A DNA stretch of 64,000 nt from Pelomonas sp. Root1444 (GTDB taxonomy: Bacteria; Pseudomonadota; Gammaproteobacteria; Burkholderiales; Burkholderiaceae_C): the NCBI RefSeq assembly GCF_001426885.1, contig NZ_LMFP01000027.1, positions 147,538 to 211,537 of the forward strand, in the 5' to 3' direction. The position numbers and the translations under genes are program-made. A model generated the notes under the pieces. That model was given only the letters and a program-made list of their open reading frames with translations, did no database searches and was not told the DNA's origin. Shown here piece after piece: positions 27,685 to 37,270 of this stretch. Positions within the stretch are counted from its first letter, which is position 1. Every line of letters starts with the position of its first letter.

Positions 27685-29624
27685 TCACCCTACGCGACAT
27701 CACGCTGCGCCGCGGCGTCAAGGTGGTGCTGGACGGCGCGTCGGCGACGCTGCAGCCCGGCGAGAAGATCGGCCTGGTGGGCCGCAACGGCGCCGGCAAG
27801 TCCAGCCTGTTCGCCCTGCTGACGAACCGCCTGGGCAACGACAGGGGCGAGGTCGAGGTGCCCAGGCACTGGCGCCGCTCCGAGGTGGCCCAGAACATGC
27901 CGGAGACCGACGACGGCGCCACCGACTACGTGCTGCAGGGCGACCTGACCCTGGTGGCCGCCCGCGTGGCGCTGGCCGAGGCCGAGCAGGCCAACGACGG
28001 CCACGCGATGGCCGAGGCGCATGCCGCGCTGGCGGATGCCGGCGCCTTCGATGCCCGGTCGCGCGCCCAGGCGCTGCTGATGGGCCTGGGCTTCAAGACC
28101 GAGCAGTTGGACGCCCCCGTCAACAGCTTCTCCGGCGGCTGGCGCATGCGCCTGCAGCTGGCCCGTGCGCTGATGTGCCCGGCCGAGCTGATGCTGCTGG
28201 ACGAGCCCACCAACCACCTGGACCTGGACGCCCTGGTCTGGCTGGAAGCCTGGCTGCAGCGCTACGACGGCACGCTGATCGTCATCAGCCATGACCGCGA
28301 ATTCCTCGACGCGATCACCAAGGTCACGCTGCACCTGGACGAAGGCAAGCTGGTGCGCTACGGCGGCAACTACACCAGCTTCGAGACGCAGCGCGCCGAG
28401 CGCATGGTGCTGCAACAGGCGGCGTTCGCGAAGCAGCAGGACCGCGTCGCCCACCTGCAGAAGTTCATCGACCGCTTCAAGGCGAAGGCCAGCAAGGCCA
28501 AGCAGGCACAGAGCCGCGTGAAGGCGCTGGAGCGCATGGAGCGGCTGGCGCCGGTGCTGGCTTCCGCCGACTTCAACTTCGAGTTCCGCGAGCCGCTGAA
28601 CCTGCCCAACCCGATGCTGATGTTCGACGACCTCAGCGCCGGCTACCGCGGCGATGATGGCGACAAGATCATCGTGCGCGGCGTGGACCGCTCGGTGCTG
28701 GCCGGCCAGCGCATCGGCATCCTCGGCGCCAACGGCCAGGGCAAGTCCACGCTGGTGAAGACGATCGCCCGCGCCCAGGCGCCGATGGGCGGCAAGCTGA
28801 CCGAGGGCAAGGGCCTGTCCATCGGCTACTTCGCCCAGCAGGAGCTGGACGTGCTGCGCCTGGACGAGGGCCCGCTGGAGCACATGGTGCGGCTGGCCCG
28901 GGAAGTCGGCCCGCAAGGCCGCGAGCAGGAGCTGCGCGACTTCCTCGGCCAGTTCCGCTTCACCGGCGACATGGTCAACCAGCAGGTCGGCAGCCTGTCC
29001 GGCGGCGAGAAGGCGCGCCTGGTGCTGGCCATGCTCGTGTGGCAGCGCCCCAACCTGCTGCTGCTGGACGAACCCACCAACCACCTGGACCTGAACACCC
29101 GCGAGGCGCTGTCGATGGCGCTGAACGAGTTCGAAGGCACCGTCATGCTGGTCAGCCACGATCGCGCGCTGCTGCGCGAGGTCTGCGACGAGTTCTGGCT
29201 GGTGGCCGACGGCGTCGTCAAGCCCTTCGACGGCGACCTGGACGACTACCAGCGCTGGCTGCTGGAGCAGAGCAAGGAGGCCGCCCGCGCGGCCAAGAAG
29301 CAGTCGGCCGCGGCGCCTGCGCCGGTGGTCGCCGCGGCCCCCGCCCCGGCGCCCGCGCCGCGCGAGGACCGCAAGGCCTCGGGGCAGGCGCGCGCCAAGC
29401 TGGCCGATCAGACCCGGCCGCTGCGCAAGGAGATGGAAGCCATCGACAAGCGCCTGCACGCCCTCGCCGAGGAGCGCAAGGAGATCGAGGCGCAGCTGGC
29501 CGAAGGCGCCGCTGCCTCGGCCATCGCCGAGATGGGCAAGCGGCTGAAGGCGATTGCCGACCAGCTCGAAGCCGACGAGATGCGCTGGCTGGAGCTGGGC
29601 GAGCAGATCGAGGCGCTCAGCTGA
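27681..29624 (+). CDS. yheS: ABC-F ATPase, YheS-type
   Basis: A 647-residue soluble protein with two ABC ATPase domains: Walker A GRNGAGKSS near residue 34 and GANGQGKST near 350, signatures FSGGWRMRLQ and LSGGEKARLV, and Walker B LLLDEPTNHLDL twice. The interdomain linker (AHLQKFIDRFKAKASKAKQAQSR) and a coiled-coil C-terminus (about 565-647) are typical of the YheS subgroup, which acts on ribosomes and is not a transporter. The start is a GTG overlapping the prmB stop (GTGA). Confidence 0.93.
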   Translation: MITLRDITLRRGVKVVLDGASATLQPGEKIGLVGRNGAGKSSLFALLTNRLGNDRGEVEVPRHWRRSEVAQNMPETDDGATDYVLQGDLTLVAARVALAEAEQANDGHAMAEAHAALADAGAFDARSRAQALLMGLGFKTEQLDAPVNSFSGGWRMRLQLARALMCPAELMLLDEPTNHLDLDALVWLEAWLQRYDGTLIVISHDREFLDAITKVTLHLDEGKLVRYGGNYTSFETQRAERMVLQQAAFAKQQDRVAHLQKFIDRFKAKASKAKQAQSRVKALERMERLAPVLASADFNFEFREPLNLPNPMLMFDDLSAGYRGDDGDKIIVRGVDRSVLAGQRIGILGANGQGKSTLVKTIARAQAPMGGKLTEGKGLSIGYFAQQELDVLRLDEGPLEHMVRLAREVGPQGREQELRDFLGQFRFTGDMVNQQVGSLSGGEKARLVLAMLVWQRPNLLLLDEPTNHLDLNTREALSMALNEFEGTVMLVSHDRALLREVCDEFWLVADGVVKPFDGDLDDYQRWLLEQSKEAARAAKKQSAAAPAPVVAAAPAPAPAPREDRKASGQARAKLADQTRPLRKEMEAIDKRLHALAEERKEIEAQLAEGAAASAIAEMGKRLKAIADQLEADEMRWLELGEQIEALS

Positions 29625-29979
29625 GCAGCACGGCCGCCAGCGCCAACGCGCCCGGCAGCGCCTGCACGAAGAGGATCTTCCTGGACGCCGTGGCCGCGCC
29701 GAACACACCCGCCACGACGACGCAGCCCAGGAAGAACACCAGCCACGGCTTGCCCGCGCCGGTGGCGCCCTGCATCAGCCCCCAGGCAAGGCCGGCCACC
29801 AGGAAGCCGTTGTAGAGACCCTGGTTGGCCGCCAGCGCCTTGCTCTGCTCGGCAAAGTCGGCCTTGAGCCCGAAGGCCTTGCGGCCCAGCGGCTTGGTCC
29901 AGAAGAACATCTCCAGCACCAGGAAGTAGGCGTGCAGCAGCGCCACCAGCGCGGCAAGCACGATCGCGACCATCTCCAT
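29617..29979 (-). CDS. DUF1304 small integral membrane protein
   Basis: A 120-residue protein with four predicted transmembrane helices and the DUF1304 signature (HAYFLVLEMFFWTKPLGRKAFGL, followed by NQGLYNGFLVAGL). Function unknown. It is convergent with the ABC-F gene, overlapping its last 8 bp, and divergent from ohrR across a 123-bp region. A GAGGAG-type ribosome site lies just before the ATG. Confidence 0.88.
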   Translation of the reverse strand: MEMVAIVLAALVALLHAYFLVLEMFFWTKPLGRKAFGLKADFAEQSKALAANQGLYNGFLVAGLAWGLMQGATGAGKPWLVFFLGCVVVAGVFGAATASRKILFVQALPGALALAAVLLS

Positions 29980-30072
29980 CTTTCTTCTCCTCGGGGTTCG
30001 TCATTGGGGGTGGCGCATCGTCTCAGATCGCACTAGCGTCCGGTGTCGCCAAAAAGACCATTTAAGTTGTGC

Positions 30073-30085
30073 GCAATTAAATTGC
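30073..30085. promoter_or_regulatory. Candidate OhrR operator
   Basis: GCAATTAAATTGC is a perfect palindrome around a central A, located 18 bp before the ohrR ATG in an AT-rich patch. OhrR sites in other bacteria are likewise AATT-based palindromes. An outer AGTT/AACT pair (30064-30067 and 30087-30090) extends the symmetry. It would repress ohrR-ohr and possibly the divergent DUF1304 gene. Confidence 0.7.
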
Positions 30086-30102
30086 CAACTACATTTCACC
30101 TC

Positions 30103-30585
30103 ATGGCACGCAGCAAGGCCCCCGCCCCCGACGACTCCCGCGCGCAATGGCTGCGGCTGGACCGCCAGCTGTGCTTTGCGCTCTACAGCAGCTCGCTGGC
30201 CATGACCAAGCTCTACAAACCGCTGCTGGCGCCGCTGGGCGTCACCTACCCGCAGTACCTCGTCATGCTGGTGCTGTGGGAGGCCGACGGCCTGAGCGTG
30301 TCGCAGCTCGGCCAGCGGCTGTCGCTGGACTCCGGCACGCTGACACCGCTGCTCAAGCGCCTGGAGGCACTGGGCCACATCGAACGCCGCCGCGCCAGCG
30401 ACGACGAGCGCCGCGTCGACATCTTCCTGACGCCCCGGGGCCGCAAGCTGCGCCAACTGGCACTGGACATCCCCGGCCATCTCGCCTGCGCCAGCGGCTG
30501 CGAGCTGGACGAAGTCATCGCGCTGACGCAGCGGTTGCACCAGCTGCGCCAGCAACTCACCCGGTCGGCCACCGAGGCCGGCTGA
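30103..30585 (+). CDS. ohrR: MarR-family organic peroxide sensor OhrR
   Basis: A 160-residue MarR repressor. The N-terminal redox Cys is present in QLCFALYSSS (about residue 23), followed by the winged helix (LSVSQLGQRLSLDSGTLTPLLKRLE) and the wing (RRRASDDERRVD). Family members leave DNA when this Cys is oxidised by organic hydroperoxides. ATG 30103 is chosen because it gives the family length; an in-frame ATG at 30043 would place the operator-like palindrome inside the coding sequence. Its target ohr starts 33 bp downstream. Confidence 0.93.
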   Translation: MARSKAPAPDDSRAQWLRLDRQLCFALYSSSLAMTKLYKPLLAPLGVTYPQYLVMLVLWEADGLSVSQLGQRLSLDSGTLTPLLKRLEALGHIERRRASDDERRVDIFLTPRGRKLRQLALDIPGHLACASGCELDEVIALTQRLHQLRQQLTRSATEAG

Positions 30586-30618
30586 TTCCTGTCCCCACCC
30601 ACCCCTGAAGGAGCCACC

Positions 30619-31053
30619 ATGGCCATCGAAAAAGCCCTCTACACCGCCACCGCCACTGCCACCGGCGGCCGCGCCGGCACCGCCAAGTCGTCTGACGGCG
30701 CCATCGACGTGACGCTGTCCACGCCCAAGGAGCTGGGCGGCGCTGGCGGCAACGGCACCAACCCCGAGCAGCTGTTCGCGGCCGGCTATTCCGCCTGCTT
30801 CATCGGCGCGATGAAGGCCGTCGCCGGCAAGCAGAAGATCAGCCTGCCCGCCGAGGTCTCCATCACCAGCGACGTGGCCATCGGCCCGCACGCCAACAAG
30901 CCGGGCGCCTTCGGCATCCAGGTCGACATGAAGATTTCCGTGCCGGGCATGGAGCGTGGACAGCTGGAAGAGCTGGTGAAGACGGCCCATGAGGTCTGCC
31001 CCTACTCCAACGCGACGCGCGGCAATGTCGACGTGACGCTGACCGTCGTCTGA
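30619..31053 (+). CDS. ohr: Organic hydroperoxide resistance peroxidase Ohr
   Basis: A 144-residue OsmC/Ohr-family thiol peroxidase that reduces lipid and other organic hydroperoxides. The two catalytic Cys are visible in YSACFIGAM (about residue 60) and EVCPYSNAT (about residue 125), together with the Ohr motif [20 protein letters not shown] strong ribosome site (AAGGAG) precedes the ATG. It is probably co-transcribed with ohrR. Confidence 0.97.
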   Translation: MAIEKALYTATATATGGRAGTAKSSDGAIDVTLSTPKELGGAGGNGTNPEQLFAAGYSACFIGAMKAVAGKQKISLPAEVSITSDVAIGPHANKPGAFGIQVDMKISVPGMERGQLEELVKTAHEVCPYSNATRGNVDVTLTVV

Positions 31054-31150
31054 CCCCGCGGCTGGGTGGCGCGAGCCGTGACCCCCGTCACGAGCGCGTC
31101 ACGCCAGCTGGCCAGCATCGCGGGCTTTCCATCACCGACGGAGACCCGCG

Positions 31151-32620
31151 ATGCGCCCCAGCTTCCTTCCCACCCTCGCCAGCGCCCTGCTGGCCGTGGC
31201 CGCCCCCTCCCAAGCGGCTGAGCCGGTGCTGATCGGCATGGGCACGTCGAGCGGTGCCATCAGCGACTTGTCCGGCCTGAACTACGCGCTGGAAAGCGGC
31301 ATCGCCGCCAACCAGCTCGGCGGTGTCGGCTCGGCACTGGCCTGGGCGGGCGGCAACACCTTCCTGGCCCTGCCGGACCGCGGCCCCAACGCCGCGGCGT
31401 GGACCGACAACGCCGCTTTCGGTGCCACGGTCGACAACACCACGTCGTTCGTCAGCCGCTTCCACACGCTGCAGCTGAATCTCGTCGCCACGCCCGGCGC
31501 CGCCCTGCCCTACGCCGTCCAGACGACATTGAAGGCCACGACACTGCTGTCCAGCCCGACGGCACTCACCTATGGCGCCACCGCGCCCACGCTGACCGGC
31601 CTGGTCAGCAGCAGCACGTTGACGGCAGGCAGCACGAACTACTTCTCCGGCCGCTCCGACAACTTCGCCGCCGGCCTGTCGACCCACCCGAACAACGCCC
31701 GCCTCGACCCCGAAGGCCTGCGCGTCTCCAACGACGGCAAGAGCGTCTTCGTCTCCGACGAGTACGGTCCCTACGTCTACCAGTTCGACCGCGCGACCGG
31801 CCAGCGCATCCGCAGCTTCGGCCTGCCGGGCAGCTTTGCCGTTTCGAACCCCACGCCTTCGGTCAACACCGAGATCCCGGGCAACACAGCGGGGCGTGTC
31901 ACCAACAAGGGCATGGAAGGCCTGGCCATCTCGCCCGACGGCAAGGCACTGTTCGGCTTCATGCAAAGCCCGCTGCTGCAGGACGGCGGCGACGGCGGCC
32001 GTTACAACCGCATCGTCAAGATCGACATCGCCACCGGCGACGTCAGCCAGTTCGCCTTCGACAACCGGATCAACGGCAAGAGCTACAACAGCAGCGAACT
32101 GCTGGCGCTGAACGACCACGAACTGCTGGTGCTGGAGCGCGACGGCAAGGGCCTCGGCGACGGCTCGCCCGGCTCCAAGGCGGCAGTCAAGCAGCTCATC
32201 AGGGTCGACCTGACCGGCGCGACGGAAGTCAGCGGCATCGCCGACCTGCGCACGCAGCCCGGCGCGGCCATCGTCGGCACCCGCTTCCTCGACATCAAGG
32301 CCGCGCTGAACGCCGCCGGCATCCCGGATGCCATGGTGCCGTCCAAGCTCGAAGGCATTGCCTTCGGTGAAGACGTCTTGCTCAACGGCAAGACCATGCA
32401 CACGCTGTACCTGTCCAACGACAACGACTTCCTGGGCGACGTGCTGCCGAGCGGCAGCGCGACGCCAGTGGCCTACGGCAACCAGTTCTACGTCTTCGCG
32501 TTCGAAGGCGCCAATCTGGTCCAGCAAGGCATCTCGGCCGTGCCGGAGCCGAGCAGCTACGCTCTGCTTGTCGGCGGGCTCGGTACGCTGGGCTTCGTGG
32601 CCCGCCGCCGCCGCGGCTGA
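31151..32620 (+). CDS. Secreted phytase-like (esterase-like) PEP-CTERM protein
   Basis: A 489-residue exported protein with a signal peptide (cleavage near SQA-A), the 'esterase-like activity of phytase' beta-propeller domain (residues about 60-440: LDPEGLRVSNDGKSVFVSDE, NKGMEGLAISPDGKALFGF) and a C-terminal PEP-CTERM signal (VPEPSSYALLVGGLG, then an RRRR-type tail). PEP-CTERM proteins are sorted by exosortase to the envelope or extracellular matrix. A phosphate- or ester-releasing role is possible but unproven. The 97-bp gap after ohr holds only a short GTGAC/GTCAC inverted repeat. Confidence 0.88.
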   Translation: MRPSFLPTLASALLAVAAPSQAAEPVLIGMGTSSGAISDLSGLNYALESGIAANQLGGVGSALAWAGGNTFLALPDRGPNAAAWTDNAAFGATVDNTTSFVSRFHTLQLNLVATPGAALPYAVQTTLKATTLLSSPTALTYGATAPTLTGLVSSSTLTAGSTNYFSGRSDNFAAGLSTHPNNARLDPEGLRVSNDGKSVFVSDEYGPYVYQFDRATGQRIRSFGLPGSFAVSNPTPSVNTEIPGNTAGRVTNKGMEGLAISPDGKALFGFMQSPLLQDGGDGGRYNRIVKIDIATGDVSQFAFDNRINGKSYNSSELLALNDHELLVLERDGKGLGDGSPGSKAAVKQLIRVDLTGATEVSGIADLRTQPGAAIVGTRFLDIKAALNAAGIPDAMVPSKLEGIAFGEDVLLNGKTMHTLYLSNDNDFLGDVLPSGSATPVAYGNQFYVFAFEGANLVQQGISAVPEPSSYALLVGGLGTLGFVARRRRG

Positions 32621-33553
32621 TCAGCCGTTGGCCAGCAAGGCCAGGATCAGCTCGATCCTGGCCTTGACCGGGCCCAGCGCGCCCGCGCTGGGCAGCAACC
32701 CAGGCAGCTCCATCACCGGCCCGGCATCGCAGCGGGTGCTGCGCACCACGCGCACGCCTTGGGCTTGCGCCTCGAGCAGCGCCGCCTCCAGCGCGCGGCT
32801 CAACGTGCCATTGCCCGTGCCGGCCGCGACGATGCCGTCGACGCCCGCCGCCAGCAACGCGCGCACGATACGGCCGTCCGCGCCGGCATGGTTGAGCACC
32901 ACGTCCACCCGCGGCCAGTGTTCGGGCGCCCTCGCGATGCGCGCCAGGCCCACGCCCTCGCCCACCGGCCACCGGCCGACCCAACGCACGGCGCCCTCCT
33001 CCACCCGGGCCACCAGCGCCCCGTCGGCCGACTCGAACGCATCGACGCGGTAGCTGTGCGTCTTGCGCACCTGCGTTGCGTCATGCACCCGCCCCGCAAA
33101 GGCGACGACCACGCCCGTCGCCCCGGGCGTCGCAGCCACCTGGACTGCGTCGAAAAGGTTCTGCGGCCCGTCCGGCACCAACGCGGTCGCCGGTCGCATG
33201 GCCGCGGTGAACACCACCGGCTTGGCCGGTGCCAGCACGCGGTGCAGGAAATATGCGGTCTCCTCCAGCGTGTCGGTGCCATGGGTGATGACGATGCCGG
33301 CGACTTCCGGGCGCGCGAGGTGCTCCTGCACGGTGGATGCGAGCCGCTGCCAGGTGGCGTGGTCCATGTCCTTGCTGTCCAGCTGGACCAGCTGGTGGGC
33401 CTCCAGCCGGCGGGAAGCCAGCGGCGGCACGGCGGCCAGCAAATCCTCCACACGCAATTGCGCGGCCGTGTAGCCGACGCCGTCGCTGGTGGTTTTGGCT
33501 GTGCCGGCAATGGTGCCGCCGGTCCCCAGAATGACGATCAGATCAGCTGGCAT
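32621..33553 (-). CDS. L-asparaginase family protein
   Basis: A 310-residue protein with both asparaginase/glutaminase signatures: the N-terminal nucleophile-Thr motif [11 protein letters not shown] and the second active-site motif [15 protein letters not shown]. No signal peptide is evident when started at ATG 33553 ([10 protein letters not shown]), suggesting a cytoplasmic type I-like enzyme. A longer in-frame start would run through the lexA promoter and is unlikely. It is divergent from lexA and shares a 74-bp intergenic region that contains two LexA-type boxes. Confidence 0.93.
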   Translation of the reverse strand: MPADLIVILGTGGTIAGTAKTTSDGVGYTAAQLRVEDLLAAVPPLASRRLEAHQLVQLDSKDMDHATWQRLASTVQEHLARPEVAGIVITHGTDTLEETAYFLHRVLAPAKPVVFTAAMRPATALVPDGPQNLFDAVQVAATPGATGVVVAFAGRVHDATQVRKTHSYRVDAFESADGALVARVEEGAVRWVGRWPVGEGVGLARIARAPEHWPRVDVVLNHAGADGRIVRALLAAGVDGIVAAGTGNGTLSRALEAALLEAQAQGVRVVRSTRCDAGPVMELPGLLPSAGALGPVKARIELILALLANG

Positions 33554-33571
33554 TTGCAATGGAGAGGGTTC

Positions 33572-33587
33572 CTGGACAAAAATACAG
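33572..33587. promoter_or_regulatory. LexA box 1
   Basis: CTGGACAAAAATACAG fits the proteobacterial SOS box CTGT-N8-ACAG with one change (G for T). It lies 41 bp before the lexA GTG and 19 bp before the asparaginase ATG. Confidence 0.75.
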
Positions 33588-33590
33588 TTG

Positions 33591-33606
33591 CTGGACAAAT
33601 CTCCAG
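33591..33606. promoter_or_regulatory. LexA box 2
   Basis: CTGGACAAATCTCCAG has fully symmetric ends (CTGG-N8-CCAG) and shares its first nine bases with box 1. The two boxes are centred 19 bp apart, about two helical turns. Tandem sites at lexA are a known arrangement for autorepression. Confidence 0.65.
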
Positions 33607-33627
33607 CCACCTACCAAAGGCCCCGCC

Positions 33628-34299
33628 GTGCAAGACCGACCCAAGCTTACCGCCCGCCAGCAGCAGATCTTCGACCTGGTCCGCCACGCGATCGAAAGCA
33701 CCGGTGCCCCGCCGACCCGCGCCGAGATTGCCGCCGAACTGGGCTTCAAGTCGGCCAATGCCGCCGAGGAGCACCTGCAGGCGCTGGCCCGAAAAGGCAT
33801 GCTTGAACTCGTTGGCGGCACCTCGCGCGGCATCCGGCTCAAGTCCGACACACTCAGCGCGGTGAACCGCGCGCGTCAAATCAACCTGCCGATTCCCGCG
33901 CTCGCCCAGCTCACGCTGCCGTTGATCGGCCGGGTCGCCGCCGGCGCGCCCATCCTGGCCCAGGAGCATGTCGAGCAGACCTACACCGTCGAGCCCGGCC
34001 TGTTCTCCAAGAAGCCCGACTACCTGCTCAAGGTCAAGGGCATGAGCATGAAGGACATCGGCATCCTCGACGGCGACCTGCTGGCGGTGCAGTCCGCCAA
34101 GGACGCCCGCAATGGCCAGATCGTCGTCGCCCGCGTCGGCGAGGAGGTCACCGTCAAGCGCTTCAAGCGGGGTGCCGACGGCATACAGCTGCTGCCCGAG
34201 AACGCCGATTTCGAACCCATCCTCATCAACGAGGACAGCGAGGGCTTCAGCATCGAAGGCCTGGCGGTCGGCCTGATCCGCGGCCATGGTTTCAACTGA
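33628..34299 (+). CDS. lexA: SOS repressor LexA
   Basis: A 223-residue repressor starting at a GTG ([15 protein letters not shown]) with an AAAGG ribosome site. The N-terminal winged helix ([24 protein letters not shown]) is followed by the S24 peptidase domain, with the self-cleavage site AAGAP (about residue 111), the catalytic Ser in [10 protein letters not shown] and the Lys in EVTVKRFKR. It represses DNA-repair genes until RecA triggers autocleavage. The open frame before the GTG runs through the operator region and is not used. Confidence 0.96.
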   Translation: MQDRPKLTARQQQIFDLVRHAIESTGAPPTRAEIAAELGFKSANAAEEHLQALARKGMLELVGGTSRGIRLKSDTLSAVNRARQINLPIPALAQLTLPLIGRVAAGAPILAQEHVEQTYTVEPGLFSKKPDYLLKVKGMSMKDIGILDGDLLAVQSAKDARNGQIVVARVGEEVTVKRFKRGADGIQLLPENADFEPILINEDSEGFSIEGLAVGLIRGHGFN

Positions 34300-34320
34300 C
34301 GTCACGCCGACCGCGAGGCG

Positions 34321-34355
34321 AAGGCCCGACCGATGGTGTCGGGCCTTTTGCTTTT
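34321..34355 (+). terminator. Intrinsic terminator after lexA
   Basis: AAGGCCCGAC and its perfect complement GTCGGGCCTT form a 10-bp stem with a 7-base loop, followed by TTGCTTTT. It begins 22 bp after the lexA stop. Confidence 0.88.
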
Positions 34356-34387
34356 GGGGGCTGGCACGTGGCCTGCCCCATGGGCGC

Positions 34388-35368
34388 ATGGCCAAGTTGC
34401 GTTCCCTCAGAGGCGAGATCCGTATCGGCATTTCCGGCTGGCGCTATGAACCCTGGCGCGGCGTCTTCTACCCCGAGGGCCTGGCCCAGCGCCGTGAGCT
34501 GGAGTTCGCGTCGCGCATGGTGCCCTCCATCGAGATCAACGGCTCCTTCTACTCACTGCAGCACCCCGACTACTACGCCCAGTGGCGCGACGAGACGCCC
34601 GATGGCTTCGTGTTCGCCGTGAAGGCGCCGAAATACATCACCCACATGCGCCGCCTCAAGGAGGTGGAGACGCCGTTGGCCAACTTCCTGGCCAACGGCC
34701 TGTTCGAACTGCGCGACAAGCTCGGCCCCATCCTGTGGCAGTTCCCGCCCATGCTGCCTTTCAAACCGGAGCGTTTCGAAGCCTTCTTCGCGATGCTGCC
34801 GCATGACACCGAAGCCGCCGCACGCATCGCCGCTCAGCATGACGAGCGTGTTGCCGACCGCATGAGCCTGGAGATCGACCGCAAGCGGCCGATGCGCCAT
34901 GCCGTCGAGATCCGTCACCCCAGCTTCGCCGACCCGGCCTTCATTGCGCTGCTGCGGCGCTACAACGTCGCGCTGGTCGTGGCCGACACAGCCGGCAAGT
35001 GGCCGCTGCTGGAAGACCTGACCGCGGATTTTGTCTACGTGCGGCTGCACGGCGACAAGGAGCTGTACGCGAGCGGCTACAGCGACGAGGCATTGGACCG
35101 CTGGGCAGCCCGGTTCGACGCCTGGAGCCAGGGCCGCCAGGTGAGCGACGCCCGCCTCGCGTCCCCGCAGGCCGCGCCCCGGCACGCAAGGCGCGACATC
35201 TACTGCTACTTCGACAACGATGTGAAGGTGCACGCACCGTACGACGCCGCCGCCCTCAGCCGCAAGCTTGGCATGGAGAGCCCGATCGGCGCGCGCGGCG
35301 CACCGCTGCCGGAGGCATTCACGGCCCGGCCGCGAGCCCGTGCCCAGGGTTTCAGGCTGCAGAGGTAG
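34388..35368 (+). CDS. DUF72 family protein
   Basis: A 326-residue TIM-barrel-like protein of DUF72 (YecE family). The N-terminus RIGISGWRYEPWRGVFYPEGL, the segment EINGSFYSLQ and the C-terminal YVRLHGDKELYASGYSDEAL are family landmarks. Function is not established. The ATG at 34388 is used; the upstream frame overlaps lexA and contains its terminator. The C-terminal 40 residues after DIYCYFDND look unstructured and are specific to this protein. The gene is probably monocistronic. Confidence 0.85.
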   Translation: MAKLRSLRGEIRIGISGWRYEPWRGVFYPEGLAQRRELEFASRMVPSIEINGSFYSLQHPDYYAQWRDETPDGFVFAVKAPKYITHMRRLKEVETPLANFLANGLFELRDKLGPILWQFPPMLPFKPERFEAFFAMLPHDTEAAARIAAQHDERVADRMSLEIDRKRPMRHAVEIRHPSFADPAFIALLRRYNVALVVADTAGKWPLLEDLTADFVYVRLHGDKELYASGYSDEALDRWAARFDAWSQGRQVSDARLASPQAAPRHARRDIYCYFDNDVKVHAPYDAAALSRKLGMESPIGARGAPLPEAFTARPRARAQGFRLQR

Positions 35369-35457
35369 CCTGCATCGGCCGCTGGCGGGCCCGCTCCAAG
35401 GCTTTCCGTCCCGCGATCGGTCGGCTTCTGCAAGCCATGGGCAGACCAGGGTATACA

Positions 35458-35504
35458 CCGGTAAGACCAAATTCGCAGGCATGGAAAATTGGCATGACCA
35501 AATT
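35458..35504 (+). promoter_or_regulatory. Tandem operator-like motif before the GH35 operon
   Basis: Two related 11-mers, CGGTAAGACCA (35459-35469) and TGGCATGACCA (35490-35500), lie 31 bp apart, each followed by AATT. They resemble TGGT-N3-ACCA, the site type of FadR-subfamily GntR regulators. The first is part of a 14-base string (CCGGTAAGACCAAA) found identically before the PEP-CTERM gene at 46537. The site lies 105-150 bp before the GH35 start, in a 240-bp intergenic region that is otherwise featureless. Confidence 0.6.
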
Positions 35505-35608
35505 TACGGCGTCACTGGACGCCGTTGCTTCCTGCCGATGCGCTGACGCGCTGATGCCCGTTTCACCCTGCGGCCCACCGCCGCCGATCTGCTTTTCTCC
35601 ACGGCAAC

Positions 35609-37270
35609 ATGCTGAAGAAGTCCCTCGCCCGTCTTCGCCGGACCGGGCTGGCAGCCCTTGGCCTGCTCATTGGCTCCGCTGCCATCGCCGCCGAAGCGCC
35701 CCGCCTCGCCCAGAGCAACGGCCGCCACGCCCTCATCGTGGACGGCGCGCCGTTCACGCTTCTTGGCGCCCAGGTCCACAACTCCAGCAACTACCCCGAG
35801 GCGCTGAAGAAGGTCTGGCCCGCCGTGGCCGACATCCACGCCAACACCGTCGAGGTGCCGATCGCCTGGGAGCAGGTCGAGCCGATCGAAGGGCGCTTCG
35901 ATTTCTCCTTCGTCGACACCCTCCTCCAGCAGGCGCGCGAGCACAAGGTGCGTGTCGTGCTGCTGTGGTTCGGCACCTGGAAAAACACCAGCCCGCAGTA
36001 CACGCCCGCCTGGGTCAAGTTCGACAACCAGCGCTTCCCGCGCATGGTCGACGCGACCGGCAAGGACAGCTACTGCCTCTCGCCGCACGGCGAGGAGACG
36101 CTCAAGGCCGACCAGCGCGCCTTCACCGCGCTGATGGCGCACCTCAAGAAGATCGACGAGAAGGACCGCACCGTGCTGATGGTGCAGGTCGAGAACGAGG
36201 TCGGCACCTTCGGCCTCGTGCGTGACTTCGGCAAGCGGGCCCAGGCGCTGTTCGAGCAGGATGTGCCGCCCGCGGTGCTGGCGCGCAAGAAGGCGCCGGT
36301 GCCGGGCGCGGCCAAGGGCAGCTGGCGCGCCGTCTATGGCGACTACGCCGACGAGTACTTCCACGCCTGGGCCAAGGCGCGCTACATCGGCGAGATCGCC
36401 AAGGCCGGCCGCGCCGTCTACGACCTGCCGATGTACGTCAACAACGCGCTGCGCGACCCGCTGGAGCAGCCCCCCAAGCCCTGGAACAAGAACTTCGCCA
36501 GCGGCGGCCCGACCTACGACGTCATCGACATCTACAAGGCCGCCGCGCCCGCGATCGACATCGTCGGCCCCGACATCTACAACCCCGAGTCGGCCAAGCT
36601 CGACGCCAACCTGGACAAGTTCAAGCGCCCCGACAACGCCTTGTTCGTGCCGGAGATCGGCAACAGCGATCTCTACGCCCGCTACCTGTACCAGATCCTC
36701 GGCCGCGGCGCGATCGGCGTCGCGCCCTTCGGCATCGACTACTTCGACTACGCCAACCACCCGCTGGGCGCCAAGACCAACGACAAGGCCACGCTGGAGC
36801 CATTCGCCAAGGTCTTCGCCGCCTTCCGCCCGATGCAGCGCCAGTGGGCGCAATGGGCGTTCGACGGCCGCACCTACGGTGTCGCCGAGCCCGACGACCA
36901 TGCCGACCGGTTCGTCACGATGAAGGGCTGGAAGGCCCACGTCACCTTCGGCCAATGGCAGTTCGGCGAGCGCGAATGGCCGGGCAACCAGAAGGAGAAG
37001 CCGGCGCATGCCGACAAGCTCGTCGGCGGGGTGTCCATCGCGCAGATCACCGACGACGAGTTCATCCTCGTCGGCCAGCAGGCGCGCGTGCGCATCGACG
37101 ACATCGAGGGCAGCGGCCGGGCGCTGATCGAGTACGTCGAGGAAGGGCGTTACGACGCCAACGGCACGTGGACGATGGAGCGCCGCTGGAACGGCGACCA
37201 GGTCGACTGGGGCCTGAACTTCGTCGCCAACCCGCGCGTGCTCAAGGTCAAGATGGGGCGCTACAAATGA
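35609..37270 (+). CDS. GH35/GH42-clan beta-galactosidase with DUF5597 C-terminal domain
   Basis: A 553-residue exported protein: signal peptide (cleavage near IAA-E), a clan GH-A TIM barrel (about 40-390) and a DUF5597 beta-sandwich (about 400-553). The likely acid/base is Glu197 (QVENEVG) and the nucleophile Glu349 (FVPEIG). The same layout occurs in Cellvibrio Bgl35A, which removes galactose from xyloglucan; transferring that specificity is inference from family and context. It heads a seven-gene operon, and its stop overlaps the next start (ATGA). Confidence 0.85.
   Translation: MLKKSLARLRRTGLAALGLLIGSAAIAAEAPRLAQSNGRHALIVDGAPFTLLGAQVHNSSNYPEALKKVWPAVADIHANTVEVPIAWEQVEPIEGRFDFSFVDTLLQQAREHKVRVVLLWFGTWKNTSPQYTPAWVKFDNQRFPRMVDATGKDSYCLSPHGEETLKADQRAFTALMAHLKKIDEKDRTVLMVQVENEVGTFGLVRDFGKRAQALFEQDVPPAVLARKKAPVPGAAKGSWRAVYGDYADEYFHAWAKARYIGEIAKAGRAVYDLPMYVNNALRDPLEQPPKPWNKNFASGGPTYDVIDIYKAAAPAIDIVGPDIYNPESAKLDANLDKFKRPDNALFVPEIGNSDLYARYLYQILGRGAIGVAPFGIDYFDYANHPLGAKTNDKATLEPFAKVFAAFRPMQRQWAQWAFDGRTYGVAEPDDHADRFVTMKGWKAHVTFGQWQFGEREWPGNQKEKPAHADKLVGGVSIAQITDDEFILVGQQARVRIDDIEGSGRALIEYVEEGRYDANGTWTMERRWNGDQVDWGLNFVANPRVLKVKMGRYK

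Noticed and set aside
31077..31092. CGTGAC/GTCACG inverted repeat after ohr as a terminator
   Set aside because: The stem is only 6 bp, with no U-tract. It could equally be a chance repeat in GC-rich DNA, so it is not listed as a feature.
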